Assembly (NCBI GenBank): GCA_958430865.1
Contig: CAUDNR010001613.1
Span: 33,438 to 97,437, forward strand
DNA: 64,000 bases
Reading direction: 5' to 3'
Origin: Entrophospora sp. SA101
Lineage: Eukaryota; Glomeromycota; Glomeromycetes; Entrophosporales; Entrophosporaceae
The position numbers and the translations under genes were made by a program. Shown one piece after another: positions 34,701 to 48,000 of this stretch. How positions within the stretch are numbered: the first letter of the stretch is position 1; every line of letters begins with the position of its first letter. The notes beneath the pieces are model-generated. The model saw only the letters and a list, made by a program, of their open reading frames with translations, had not been told where the DNA came from and made no database searches.

Positions 34701-37700
34701 CGACACATCGTCTTCATCGATTTAACAACTTCAATGAAGATCCTGCTGGTTCAGTACTTTCTTTACTTGTTGCAGTATTCTCCACTTTGACATCTGAAGA
34801 GTATGTAAAAATAGCACCACGTTTATGGGACAGGTTTTTGAATGATCGTGAACATCAACCTTTTGCCTCGGCCTCATTTCTTTTTATACAGTGTGGTGAA
34901 AAAGCTTATAAAATAGTAAAAAATTTAATCATGAAGGATCTTTACAGGTATTATTTTTTTTTTTTTTGAATTTTAATAAACATTATTTTAATTATTAATT
35001 AATTAATTTACTGATTTACTGATTTATATGTATATTAGTACAAATGCATTGACCCGTGCCATAACTATTCGTAAAATTTCTTCATTGTTTGGTCACAGAA
35101 GTCAACTTTTAAGCCAACCTTATGTGTCTGATTCTAACAGGCGACGTCCTTTCCGATCACAAGCTCCAGCAATTCCTTTTGTTCCAACTGAACTTGGTAC
35201 TTCAGAAATGATGATGTATGAATATTACAGAGGCTTGTCCAATAAAAATGATAATAAATTGTCCACAGATGTTAAAAAAAGAATTCAAGAACTAGGTTGG
35301 GAAGAGGAAGAAGGAGAAGGTTTGGAAAATTTAAAACGTATTACAACGCCAATATCATTAATACCAACCTTTTATCTTGATGAAGAAGAAATGAAAAATA
35401 AAGAAGAATCAAATATATTACATTCTCATGAAAAAATCAAAAGAAATATTCGTGGCAATCACCCCAACAACAATATGCAATCAAATGCAAATAAACGTAG
35501 AACAGCATCAATTCTAATATTAAGTTCCTTTTCATTGCGACTTGTAGATTTATTGGATGATCTTCATGGAGGAGTATTTAACCTTACTAAAGAAATTATA
35601 ATTTATTTTCTCAGAGATGATCCTCTTTTATTTCTTCGAATATTTTTTAGTGAACTGGGCACAATCAACTTTGAAGCACAAAAAGAACTTCTCACAAAAA
35701 TCCATTTTCTTATTTCAATGCAACATGTTTTTCCTTCAGGCTTTTCACATACCCTTTTCAATCATCTTGCTGGAATTTTGAAGTGGTATTCACGTGATAA
35801 CAAGAGTAATGGTTTAGGACTTATGACATATGTTATTCCTATTTTAGCAGAAATTGTACCTACAGTCAATGATTTACTTGTTCGCGATTTTCGGAAAAAC
35901 AAAATAGAAAATATTCTTTGTAACAATGGTCAATTTTGGTTCACAGATGGTTCACCTTTGGATATGTTTCCACGAAATTTGACAAATGATCAGGTTACAT
36001 TTCAAATACTTGATGTGCCACTTGTAATGTTTCAAGTAGCTATTCTTCGTATTGGTCATATACATTTCATGACCAATTTTGTTATTAAATGTCCACATGA
36101 AGTTTACTCAGTCAAAAAGATGATACAAGCATATATACCAATGCCATCTACAAATGCATCTGAAGATTCAATATGTGGGTTGAATGAAGATGAATATTAT
36201 TTACCAGATATAAAAAAATCTAAAGGTCATACAAGTGAATTTTCTAATCCATCTACAAGAAGAAAAAAGGATGTGAAACTTTTATCAGCTCTAAGGGCTC
36301 GTACATGGTTAAAATTTTTATTGGTTATGCTTGAGCGGTTAAATAGAAACTACAATGATAGAAATGAACTCAATATATTTTTGAATGGTGCAAATAGAAT
36401 TCTTTTAGAAAATGCTGATGATTTTGGTATTGTTGGCCAAACATTGATTTTATATACAACCACAGTCACAAGATTTCATAGATTATTTGATGCAAATCGT
36501 GGTTATTCTATATTTATTCCAGCTTTATTTAAAGTTTTTTGCGAGTCCGAAAAAATTCCACCAATTCGATCAGCAATTATTTTTGCATGGTGTAAATTCT
36601 TTCGTATTCACGGCGAATCTTTTATTTTTCAGGCTCTTGGTTGTCTTACACCTTTGATTCTTAAGGGGTCAATTAAATCAACAAAACTATGTGAATGGAT
36701 GAGCTTGTCATTATATGAATTATTTAAAGCATTAAATTTTCCTGTAAATCAGGGTGATTCATTAGGGATACATGATATAGTTGATGAATTAGAAACTGTG
36801 GATACATTATTCTCTGACCCACTTCCATTATTTAGTGGCACATTTAAAAAAAGGGCTAATAGTATGGCATCTAAAGCAAAATCTGGTTTATTAGGAACAC
36901 AGGAAGAAAAAATATTTTCTTTAGAAGATTTGGTGAGATTATTCATGACAATTATTGCTTATGATCCTGGTTCACTTCGTGCAGAACAATTTGTACAAAT
37001 TTTACAATATTTAGTACCTCATTTGTTGCAAGAATCTTCTTCAATAAGAACATTGGTGGATGACGGAATGGCAGCTTTAACTGAAGTATTCCTCAAGTTT
37101 TCTAAATCATCAAAGCCTATAATAAATTCAATGGGAAACATTAATAACACCAATATTTATAATTCTGAAAATGGAAACAAAAATGAATCAATGGATAATC
37201 TTAATATAGATAATAATGATTTACATATTTCAGAGGCAACAGCTCAGGCTTTTGGAAAACAATGGCAACAAAATGATCGTATGACAATAAAGAGAAATTT
37301 TTTGGTTCTTGTTCAGAAATATAAGAAATATGGAGGGATTTTATCAGAGAATTCACATAGCAAGTTGGCAAATATGATTTGTTTAATGATAAAAGATTAT
37401 GCAGCAGCAAAGAAAAAAATTTCGACAAATTTTCTTAAAGATTATATTAAGGATGCTTTACTTTTCAATACAACTTTTGAAGATGGAAGAAAACGTATCA
37501 CATCACTTATACGACAAGTTGCACCGTCATTTAGGCAACATTACAAATCAATCGATTTTTCTGGATTTATTGATGGACTTGTTCTTATTGTAACTGATAA
37601 ATTAAAATTCACAATGAATGATCATACAATGGCTTCTTTCATCAAAGAAAAATATATTTCATTTGGATTGAGTGTTGCGTTAAGACCTGATAGAGAAGAT

Positions 37701-39047
37701 GGAGAGCCTATGCAACTTCATTTATGTCAAAGTTTGGTTGACTTGTTTGTTTCAATGATGGTATATTCAGATCAAGATATACTTTCTGAATTAGATAGAT
37801 ATTTGCCAACACATCAACTTATAGCATATGTTTTAATTCCAATATGTTTACAATATAAACCAGAAGATTCTGTGTTTATGCCATTACCTTCAAAAAACGA
37901 CTCACATAAATCAAAAGCAGCAGATTGTTGGATTAGAATTTTATATTTTATTACAAAAGCATGTAATAAAGGGATAGTTTTAAGATCAAAAACTACATCA
38001 TTTGGTTTTCGTAGCACATCAAACATATCAAATCCGATTACTGATAACAAAGATGAAAATGAAGAAAATAATTCGGGAAAAGTTGTATCAATAACAGCTG
38101 AATCAACGGCTACATTTATATTAAGTTTTATTGCACTCAAAATTTTGCTCGTACGTGCTGAAAAATACATTACACATACAAAAGGTATGTGGGTTCATAT
38201 TGCACAATTTATTAGACAAATGTTGAATTTTGCAGGGACAGCATCTTTGTCACAAAAATCAAAAACAGCAATGATTTCATCAGGATCTACTCCGGCAACA
38301 AGTATGCCCAATTTACATGCAAACAACGATATTAGTGAAACAACTAATGATAGAAATTCTTTTAATCCAAATTCACGATCAATTTTTTTATCTTCAACTC
38401 AAGATTTTGTTTTGTGGGCATTTTTGGAATTGATATTGTATTACAAGCTTCCCATTAATCTATACATGAGAACATTTATTCATCAAAAACTTCAACAAGC
38501 AGTTCTTTTTACTAATGGCATGCACCATAAAGGCTCATCAAATGATAACTCAAATAGACAATCATCGCCAATTATGGCATCGGATTCAAGAAGATCACGT
38601 TGGAAAAGTTGGGGAGGACCACCAGCAGGAAATCAACAAATATTAAGAGATATTAGTGGTACCTCATATGAAGCCAAAAAATATTCAAGTGTTAGGTCTC
38701 GAAATGAAAACGAAAGTAATGTAAATAATATAAATTGCAATCAAAATGGCTCTTTTACATCACCATCTGGAATGATTAATAATAATATGATTAATAACCT
38801 AATCAATGAAACCTTTAATTCATACTCTAATGTTCATACTTTAATGGGATATGGTGGTTATGTCACCAATGTGGATGATTCAGCACAAGAATTGAGATCG
38901 TGGAGTTATTCACAAGTTTTGGATAAGTTGAGAGAAGAAAAAAAATTAGTCATGGACACATATAAAAATATATTTAACAGTACATCATTAAATGAAGGTG
39001 CTGGTAATCATATAAACATTGATGTTAATAATACTGGTGATCTATGA
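31766..39047 (+). CDS. Large UNC80-like protein, 5' end not found
   Basis: About eleven exons with in-phase GT..AG junctions. Recognised exons include 31766-31836, 31917-31979, 32069-32440, 32517-33074, 33179-33292, 33380-33778, 33876-33962, two from about 34036 and 34209, one from about 34525, and a last exon 35039-39047. Together they give more than 2100 residues. Helical-repeat character throughout; conserved-looking blocks are FARIQWCCKLLETRQKEIR, SYFPTSVTAIHALVYTFV, LHGGVFNLTKEIIIYFLRDD, SHTLFNHLAGILKWYSRDN and LVRDFRKNKIENIL, ending in SQVLDKLREEKKLVMDTYK. This resembles fungal proteins annotated with the UNC80 C-terminal domain. In animals UNC80 scaffolds the NALCN leak channel, whose fungal relative is Cch1; a fungal role is inference. 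No initiating exon is visible: kinase and BED fragments lie directly upstream. Alternative: another HEAT-like giant scaffold. Confidence 0.6.
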
Positions 39048-39625
39048 TGGGTTTTTTTTTTTTGTAAATTTATTTTATTTATTAATATAATTTATAATAA
39101 TATAATTAGTATTAGTATATATTTAATCATAATATAATATTATTTTTTCCCCGTTATTAAAACTTATTATTGTTACAAGCAATAAATACACAAATTAATT
39201 AATTAAATTATTTCATGAGATGAGTGAAAGAGGGAATAAATATCTATTTACATTTATTGTTGATATTATTAAAAGTTTTACTTTTCTGATTCTGATTCTG
39301 ATTCTTTAGTTTTTTGTTTCTTTCTTCAAATGTTAAATTAACCAATCAACCAAAATAGAAGGTAGAAAATTGTTAAATCATTTCCAAACTTATTTGTCTC
39401 TTCTTCTATGATTTTCTTTAACAACGTGCTTTATAAACGTGAAATTCTCCACTACCAGCACCAGAACTCGATCCTTTTTTTAAGATTAATAGATATTATT
39501 ATTGTAATAAATAAAATAATCTTTTGGAGGTTTTAATTTAGTTTATCTTGTATTTCAGGTATAATAACCGGCAACTTTGGACTCTGTCGTCCTTTCATTC
39601 ATTCGCCAAATCAACTTTAAAATTC
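39048..39625. other. Convergent 3' intergenic region
   Basis: Lies between the 3' ends of the UNC80-like gene and the Asn-rich gene. It has TTCTGATTCTGATTCTGATT repeats at about 39280-39300. No gene. Confidence 0.5.
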
Positions 39626-41123
39626 TCAAGTAATTTTGATTTTCTTTTTATTGGCTTGTTTAAAATTAGATTCACCATTAACTGGACGTTTAATGCTCGA
39701 ACAATTAGAAAAAGGAGGAAGTTCACTAAGAATTTTCATTTTACTTAATTTTTCACCAAATTGATTAAATTGACTTTTAAATAAATTATTATCATTATAA
39801 TATTCCAAATTACTTTTTACTTTGGACAATTTTTCATACCAATTAACTTGTAACTCGGTGTTAAATATTAAAGTCTTGCTGTTTTTCTTAATTTTAAATA
39901 AATTTGGTATAAATTTCCGGAAAAATCGATTCAACAAAACAGATTCATCCGATTTAATCAGATATTTCAAATGGTAGGTTTTATAGGGAATTTCTGAGAA
40001 GAAGAATTGTTTGCACAGTTTATCGAAAGTCTCAAAAATGGTTTTTAATGATTCATCTTGTTCCATCTTAATATGTGTGAGTATTGATTGGGAGTCCATA
40101 TAATATCTAGCCAATAGAATTTCATCGAAACATCTCGACGTAACTCTAGAGTCAGATTCGAATTTTTTGAATATCCAGGAATAAACACTTAAATTCAACG
40201 AAAATAATCGTATAAATCTATTACTATTATCACCATGATTGCGACCACAATCACAATCACAGTATTGATTTCCTATGTTATATTTATTTAATACTTTCAG
40301 GAAACTTTCTTCGGGATTTTCAAGTTTTTCATACAAGAATTCTAAAATGGTTAAATTTTTTAGACCTTTTTCAGGCATGAGGATTTGAACCAAACAATAT
40401 TCCAAGATTTGTTGTATATCTTCATTTCTGAATATTTGGAATGATTTCAAGATTAATTCACCAATCATCGATAATTCATTTTCAAATAATAGCAACACAT
40501 CACCCATGACTAGTTTGGTTAATTTAAACCCCAAATTGACAAATTCCCTCAATCTTGAAACAACTTTAGTTAAATCTGGAATATTAGTATTGTTGTTGTT
40601 GTTGAAAATAGTTGGTGGAAATAACATGAGATAAGTTGCTTTTAATACTAAATCATTGTAATCGTGGAAAATATCTTTGTATCCATTATTTTTCCATAAT
40701 GTGACCAATTTAGGATTGAGAATAATTGCTCTTGGGATAATATTTGAGGTTATGTTATTTTCATAACCGTCATTTAGACAATGATGATTTTTTTCAACAC
40801 TTTTAAGTTTTAAATTTTCCTGATATTTTATGATGTTGTTGATTTGTTGCTTTGGCCTTTGTGGAAATGGTACAAATTTATTTGTCAAGATCAAATCCTC
40901 GATTTTTGATAAATTTTCATTCATTTTGATTTTCGCTTTATCAATTGGAAGGTCTCCTCCTGACAAGTAAAAAAAGACTTGCATATCATTTCCTTTCAGA
41001 TGTAAATTAGACTTCCATATTGAACTTGCTTTCTTCAACAAGTGAATATATACATCTAACGGAGTGTTAGATCCCCAATTTTTGGAAATATTTTTGGTAG
41101 TGCTATTACTATTATTATTACTA

Positions 41124-41207
<84 letters not shown>

Positions 41208-41854
41208 GTGATAATATCATGTTTGGGCTCTTCAGAAACTGTCTCACGTAATTTTTGAAATAAATTTTTTTTTAAAGTTGTCAATTCTTTAATCTTTGTA
41301 ATTATAAATGCTTCGTCAACATTACCATTATTGTTGTTGTTCTCTTCATTCAGGATTATTCTTGAAACCTTTTCATTGCGATCTTTAATTGTTGTAGTAT
41401 CTATTTTATTAAATTTGTCAACATCTTTATTTGATTTTTCATTTTCTTGGTTTTTAAAATTTTTATTATTATTACTAATATTATTATTATCGTTACTATT
41501 ACTACTACTAACACTATTATTGCTATTATTGTTATTACTACTCATATTATTATCATAATTCAATGAACTAAATGATGATGATAATACTTCAATTAAATTT
41601 TCTTCTTCATCAGAAATATTATTATTATTATTATAAGAAACTGTCAAAGGATTTTCAACTTCACCATCTATTATAATTTTATTTAAATCATCATTATTCA
41701 TATTCAACATGAGTTGATTATCATCATCATCATCATATTCACTATGATTATCACTACTAATATATTCACCTTCTTCCTCTGATGATAAATACTCTTCTTT
41801 ATTATTATTATCATCATCATCATCATTATTAACATTTTTGTTATTATTATTATT

Positions 41855-41887
<33 letters not shown>

Positions 41888-42169
41888 ATTATTATTAGTT
41901 AAATGTCCATTTGTTAATCTATGATTATGATTATAATCATGACCTCTAGCGTTCTTATTATTACTATCATTGCTAATGTAGTTGTTGTTGTTGCTGTTAT
42001 TTTTGTTGTTGTTGTTGTTATTGTTGTTATTGTTGTTACTACTTATACGCTGCTTTGATAATACTTTATGAGTTATAGCTTTTTTTATGTGTTCAGGAAC
42101 TGGATCTCTAACTGAGAAAACAACATTTGTCAATATTTGATTGTCGTCCATTGCCTTTATCATCATCAT
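39626..42169 (-). CDS. Asn-rich F-box-family-like protein without recognised F-box
   Basis: Intact single-exon ORF of 847 residues. The first 360 are Asn/Asp-rich with several homopolymers. The rest is ordered: NWGSNTPLDVYIHLLKKA, HLKGNDMQVFFYLSGGDL, SKIEDLILTNKFVPFPQRPK (to about residue 437), IILNPKLVTLWKNNGYKDIF, FVNLGFKLTKLVMGDVLLLF and a basic end. The GNDMxxFxxLS...IEDLIL..KFxPFPxRPK arrangement recalls the part downstream of the F-box in Mucoromycota F-box proteins, the same family suggested for the fragments at 6869 and 15821. No LPxE..xIF box is seen at its N-terminus, so it may work without Skp1 or have lost the box. A Cys/His cluster (YCDCDCGRNHGD, about residues 635-646) is unusual. 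Convergent with the UNC80-like gene. Confidence 0.55.
41104..41208. repeat. (ATT)n tract inside the Asn-rich ORF
   Basis: About thirty ATT/ACT units, encoding poly-Asn/Ser on the minus strand. It makes poly-Ile and poly-Leu shadow frames. Confidence 0.9.
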
Positions 42170-43336
42170 TATTATTTATTATTATTATTTTTTTTTTTTA
42201 TTATTTTTATTTTTTATTTTTGTTATTTTTTTATATAAAGAATGGTAATTATTATTATGACGATTTATTCGAATGGTTTATTATGATTATTAATTATTAT
42301 TATTATTATTATTATGTATTATTAGTAATGTTATATTAAATGGGTTTTTAATGAATATTCAAAACAATACCTTGCTTTAATATCCTGTTTATAATTGTTG
42401 TTGTTAAAACAACAACAATAGACATTGTCAAAAAGTTTGGGAGAAAATTTATATATGGTATTTTGGTTTAATATAATAATACCAAAAGTTAGGACATATT
42501 TAAGTTTTATATATAACTGATTAAAATTAAATAAAAAAGTTAATTCAGTAATTTTGTCTTACTATATTAATAACGATAATGATCCACACATGCATAATTT
42601 TTCGAGGGAAAAAATACAGAAACGTAGTTTCTGTATATAGTTTCTAAATTTGTATTAAGTTACACGAAAAAAATTCGATAGTAACCAAATTTGAAAAAAA
42701 ATCTTGATTTTAACAACTTGGAATCTTATTTTTCTTTGGGAAACTATTATATATAAATGCCTTTTATTATAGTTAGAATAGTTATTAATTTCATAACTTG
42801 TCAACTTTTTTTTTAGTTAGTTCTTTTTTTTAGTTATTGTAATATGTTACAATAAATATATTAATAATAATTATGTTATCAGTAGCAAATAATTATTCTT
42901 CTTGTGGAAGGAAAAGAGAACTTTTTAATATATATGTGCGTGTGTGCGTGTGTGCGTGTGTATACCATACCCACACCATATATCATTCATACATTGTCTG
43001 TTTTGCACACATGCACACAAAAAAACCAGCAATAATTAGATGTCTGTACGACTTTTTCAATAATCTAAAAATTCTCTTTGCTTGTTTATTTATTTACAAA
43101 GTAATATTTGTGAATAATTTTATTTTTTTTATTTTTTTTTTATTTTATATTTTTTAATATTATAGACACGATTAATCTTAAGAGATAATTTGTATATACA
43201 GTAATTTATAAGTTGTATGTATAATCGATAAAGATTAAAGGTTAATTTTATTTATTTTATATATATATGTATAATATAATAATGATTGTCCAATGTGCAA
43301 TTCTAAAAAAATTTAGTTTGTTTTATAAAAAAATGT
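42170..43336. other. Intergenic between Asn-rich gene start and HMG gene end
   Basis: Holds one arm of a 77-bp inverted repeat (42221-42297), a (GT)n tract at about 42935-42962, and otherwise AT-rich DNA. No gene. Confidence 0.6.
42221..42297 (+). repeat. 77-bp perfect inverted repeat, arm 1
   Basis: Its reverse complement is found without mismatch at 47299-47375. Includes TTTATATAAAGAATGG and CGATTTATTCGAATGG. The two arms enclose the HMG-box gene and the upstream region of SMC3. Confidence 0.95.
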
Positions 43337-43413
43337 TTATTGATAATCATTATTATCATGGTTGTTGTTGTTGTTAAAAATTTGGTTGAAAGCTCCTTGC
43401 AATTGAAGAAGAG

Positions 43414-43444
<31 letters not shown>

Positions 43445-45061
43445 ATATAATAATGAGAAATCAAAAAAATCAGAAGGAGAAAATGAATGTGGTAATAATA
43501 AACTATATGGGTTGTGAATATATGATGAAATATAATCATTATTACTATATTGTGGAATAAATAGTGGTATCGATGAATTATTATTATTATTAGTGGTAAT
43601 GTTTATAATGTCGTTGTTGTTAGTATTGATAATATTGTTACTAATACTAGTTGCATTATTATCATTATCATTATTATTTATTGTTGGGAATGAATTATCT
43701 ACAGCTAAATCATCTATTGGACTTTGATAAAATATAAATGTATTACTATCGTTGTCATTATCAGCATCAACACTATCGCTATTGTTGATATTGTTAGAAG
43801 GAGATGTCGAGGACGTTGAAGATGCGTGTCTTTTATTTATTAACTCTATACTTTTATTATTATCTTTACTGTTATCAATTTTCAATTTTCTCTTTCTTTT
43901 TCTTTTTGAACAATTATCATCACCTTCGTGCCCTTCACCTAGTAGTAGTCCTTTACCATTGTTCTCATGTTGAGTTTGAGAAGAAGATTTACTACTGCGA
44001 CGACGTTTTTTCTCTTCGGGACGTCGAGGCTTGTATCTATATTCAGGATATTTTTTCATATGCTCCTGTTTAGCAGTTTCAGCCATCTTCTGATACTTGA
44101 GTCTAATGTCCTCAGGTTCTTCATGCCACATTTTGCCAATTTCTTTCGAAACATCATTATTTGATATTCCACCATTATTTTTAGCCAATATTGAAGGTTG
44201 TTTTGCCCTTCGATAAAGAATAAAAGCGTTTGGTGGTCTTGGAGGTTTTTTGTCGGGTAATAATAATGAAGAAGGTGAAAGTGGTGGTTTCTTTGTAGCG
44301 CCAGCGTTTGTGGTGGTTGTTGTCGATTTATCTTGGTTATTGTCGTCTTGATCATTGTCAGTATTATTGTTAACTGTACAAGGTAATGCGTATGATGGTA
44401 GACGAACGTCAGTGTCAAGCAGCATTCTTGACACGTTAGGTGCTGTCGAAACCGGTTTAGTGGATTGCAACAGATTGGTGACCGTTTGATCTTTGATGTC
44501 GTTTGGCACTAGAACAGGTTCAAAACCATCAGGGATAAAATAGAAATGTCCTTTCCCTTGTTCATATAAATCTTGAATTTTATCATATGAAACGTATTCG
44601 AAAATTGGAAATTGGTTTTTCTTAAGTTTAATAAAAGGTGAAAACGAAAAAGAGGTAGTAGTGGTGGCGGTGGCGGTGGTGGTGGAAGGGTTAGAAGAAG
44701 AAGAGGAAGAAGAGGATGAGGAAGAAGAAGAAGAAGAAGTCGAGGAAGGAAAAGATGAAGCGGTGGCGGATAAAGGTGATGGTTCGTCATCATCATCATC
44801 ATCTTCTTCTTCTTCATCTTCTTCGTCTTCGTCTTCTTCAACATTATCATTGTTCTTATCATTATCCTTATTATCGTAGAATATTTTTTTTTCTAACAAA
44901 TGCAATAAAGAAGATTCGATTAACGATTGTGCTTGGCTTAAATTGGAAGAAGAAGGTAGGGGAGAAGAATGAGAAGAAGGAGGAGAAGAAGAATGGCTAT
45001 CAAGCTTGTTATTATGATTATTATTGTTAATATTGTTGTTAATGTTGTTTAAAATGGCCAT
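43337..45061 (-). CDS. HMG-box (MATA-type) transcription factor
   Basis: Intact 574-residue ORF. Residues about 268-343 form an HMG box of the MATA/sex-factor type: PPRPPNAFILYRRAKQPSIL, NNDVSKEIGKMWHEEP, YQKMAETAKQEHMKKYPEYR and YKPRRPEEKKRRR, with the basic NPNAFxLYR start and the Trp of helix 2 present. Such boxes bind and bend DNA at ACAAT-like sites and act in mating and development; Glomeromycotina carry very many. An acidic run (about 75-92), a Ser run and a poly-Gln stretch (about 540-550) flank the box. A nuclear-localisation-like KRKRKRK follows it. Single exon. It sits between the two arms of a 77-bp inverted repeat. Opposite-strand long frames are shadows of the GAA/TTC repeats. 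Confidence 0.88.
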
Positions 45062-48000
45062 TGTTTCAAATATGTATAATGAAGAAACAGAATGACTCGA
45101 TGATGATGATATTGTGGAATTGTGAAAAGTTGTTTAAAAAGAGAGAAAGAGAAAAAGGTTAGTTTTTGTTTTTTATTTTGTTGCTTTGAAAAGGTTTTTC
45201 AAAAATATTTGGGAAAAAATATGATTTTGTTTCAACGAAAAGATACATGATTTAAATATATATATATATGATTTAAATATATTATATTATTAATATAAAA
45301 AAAATTTTTATTTATATTTGTGCATAATTTGCCAATTTGTAACACATTTTATTTGTTGAATATTATCGCCAAAATTAATAATTTCTTTTCACTTGTATTA
45401 AAGAAGATGGTTGCATGACTATTTTACTAAAAAAGTTTTACATGTTTTTCTAATTAATATATGTAAAAAAACATAAAAGTGTGTTTATATATACATGCAT
45501 ACTAGTTAATACCGTATATACCACACACATGTAGCTTAAAACTTGGACATTGCAATTTTCCTAAATTAAAATCCTCGACCAACCAACCGTTAGCAAACCA
45601 ACCGTTAACAAAATAGAACTTGAATTGGGCGAAAAAAAAAGTCCTTTCTGTTTTAATTCGCCCTCTTCTTCATAACCAAATCTATAGTCAATCATTTTTT
45701 TCTAATAACTTTATATATTTTTAATTTTAATTTTTTTAGATTAATTATTTGTTTGTTGAGTCATGTTTGTGTGTGTTGCGTGCATAAGAGTTTTTCATAA
45801 TTAACAAATAAATTATATTGTTAGGGTGTTGGAAATTTTACAATGATCGATAATATACAGTTGGTATATATAATTAATTGAAAGGTTGGTTACACGCCAA
45901 ATAATGAATAATAATTTTAAGCATATTATAATCCATGATGTAATTAAAAAAATCTCAATGCTAAATTTTAAAAAATTAAATTATACATTTATAGTCGACA
46001 AGATCCCCCATTCATAAAAAACCCATTCTTCTCAATAACTTTAATTTATTAATCCCCGCATTAATTCGTGTGGAATTAATATCAAAAAGTTTCAGGAATT
46101 TACATAATTGAAAACAAACAATGGTAGTTTCCAAATTTGTCGATATAATTAATAACACACAATGTTCAATAACGTTATATAATAATAAAACGTTATAATA
46201 TAAAAAATAAAATAAAATTATATTACTGGAAAAGGCAAAAAATCGGCCGTAAACGCCACCTCTTATCATTTTTCTTCCAATAAAAATTAATTGAGCCCCA
46301 TTCAAATCAAATATATACGAAAAAGTAAAATGTTTTTTCAAATTTGGTAAAAATTAATAAGCTTTTTTTCCAGCATTTACTAATAAAAGAATTTCATCAT
46401 AAGGAAAACGTACCAATAGTGTAACACACACAGATACAATGCAACTAATGTTATTATATCACCATTATAAACATACTAATACAGTATTAGTATAAATAAA
46501 TATGTAATTTGCCTTATAAAATGAAAATATTTTTTAATTATGTTTTTACCTATTGTTTTCTACTGACCTCGATAAAATTAAATCTGACTCGGAGAATTTA
46601 TTTATTTAGATTTAGGTAAAAATTAATATAGATAATCACTAATTGTAAACAACTAATTATAAAACTAGCTGATAATTATATTTATTCGGTTATTTTTTCC
46701 ATTTTTTTCAACACCTACAAATCGTATAATCTTGTAAATAAATTGTTATTTTTAGTCTTGTTTGATAAAATAAAGCTGATTTTTGATTGTGATTTTTCAA
46801 TTGTTTAAAATCAAAAAGAAAAACTAATTAATTAATTCATCAATAATATTTCAATCAAAGTCACTTACCTCCTTTACATTCTACTTGCATAATAATTAAA
46901 ATCTAAACATTTAAGATATATATTCAGACAATATTTATTTTTGGTTCCTTTGTAATCAATTTGTTTTGCTTGTATTTTATTGATTTCTTTAAAAATTTCT
47001 TCTTTTTAATTAATTAATAATTTATGATTATAAGAAGCATGATTAAAATAGAACAATCGTTATTTTCTCACCGATTAATTACTATTTAGTTAGTCTATTA
47101 ATATTATTAATATTCAAAAATGGTTTTGAAGAGAAAATATAAAGAAGAAAATCACGGAACAATTTGTGAAATAAGAAGACCTGATGATTTCATCGAATCA
47201 AACAATTCAGCTCTAGATTAGATTGGTTATATTGGTAAATAAATGAATGAATGAATGAATGAATGCACGGCGGGATGAATGGATAGATGGATGAAGTCAT
47301 AATTAATAATCATAATAAACCATTCGAATAAATCGTCATAATAATAATTACCATTCTTTATATAAAAAAATAACAATACTAACCATGAACTTTGATTGTT
47401 TGAATTTCCTTCCTTTCAAAAATAGTAAAGTTATTAGATGCCCAGTTAAGGAAAAATAAAAATAAAACTTTGTTTGTAACGCGTACAGTTTTTCTTTGCG
47501 TACAATTAAATGCAGGGAAAGAAAATAATTGTTTAATTACTCGCTTGCTTATTACTTAGAGATGACAGGATTAACAACAGGAACAATAAATAAACAAACT
47601 AGTTAGACCATGTTCTTTCATAATCATAATAAATACGCATTTAATTAATGCAAATGCAATGATTTACTCATTTATTATAAAAAATAATAAATTACGAATA
47701 CACGCGACAATATCTTTATTATTATTATCATTATCACCACTACTATTATCATTATCATTATCACTATCATTGTTATTAATTAGTATTAGTGATTAGTTGT
47801 CGATTGATTATTCCTTGGGAATAAAATCTATAACGAGAGAACAAGGTTTATGATTATCATATTATAATGACAGTGATGATGGTAATAACAACAATAATAA
47901 ATCATTTGTAGTTTCTTTTATTAGAAAATGTGAATTTTGTATACTATCAGTATATCAATATTAATATACGCGTAGATAAATAAATAAACTCATGTACATT

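Noticed and set aside
41056..41558. Poly-Ile and poly-Leu ORFs on both strands
   Set aside because: Shadows of ATT repeats in the Asn-rich gene at 39626-42169.
42600..42690. TAGTTTCTAAATTTGTA motif shared with about 58735 as a repeat family
   Set aside because: The similarity is short and AT-rich; chance cannot be excluded without a genome search.
43752..45030. Several plus- and minus-strand ORFs overlapping the HMG gene
   Set aside because: Other-frame readings of GAA/TTC, GAT and CAA repeats; the HMG frame is the only one with a conserved domain.
46012..46341. 109-residue minus-strand ORF
   Set aside because: AT-rich chance frame with no motif, lying in the long HMG/SMC3 intergenic region.
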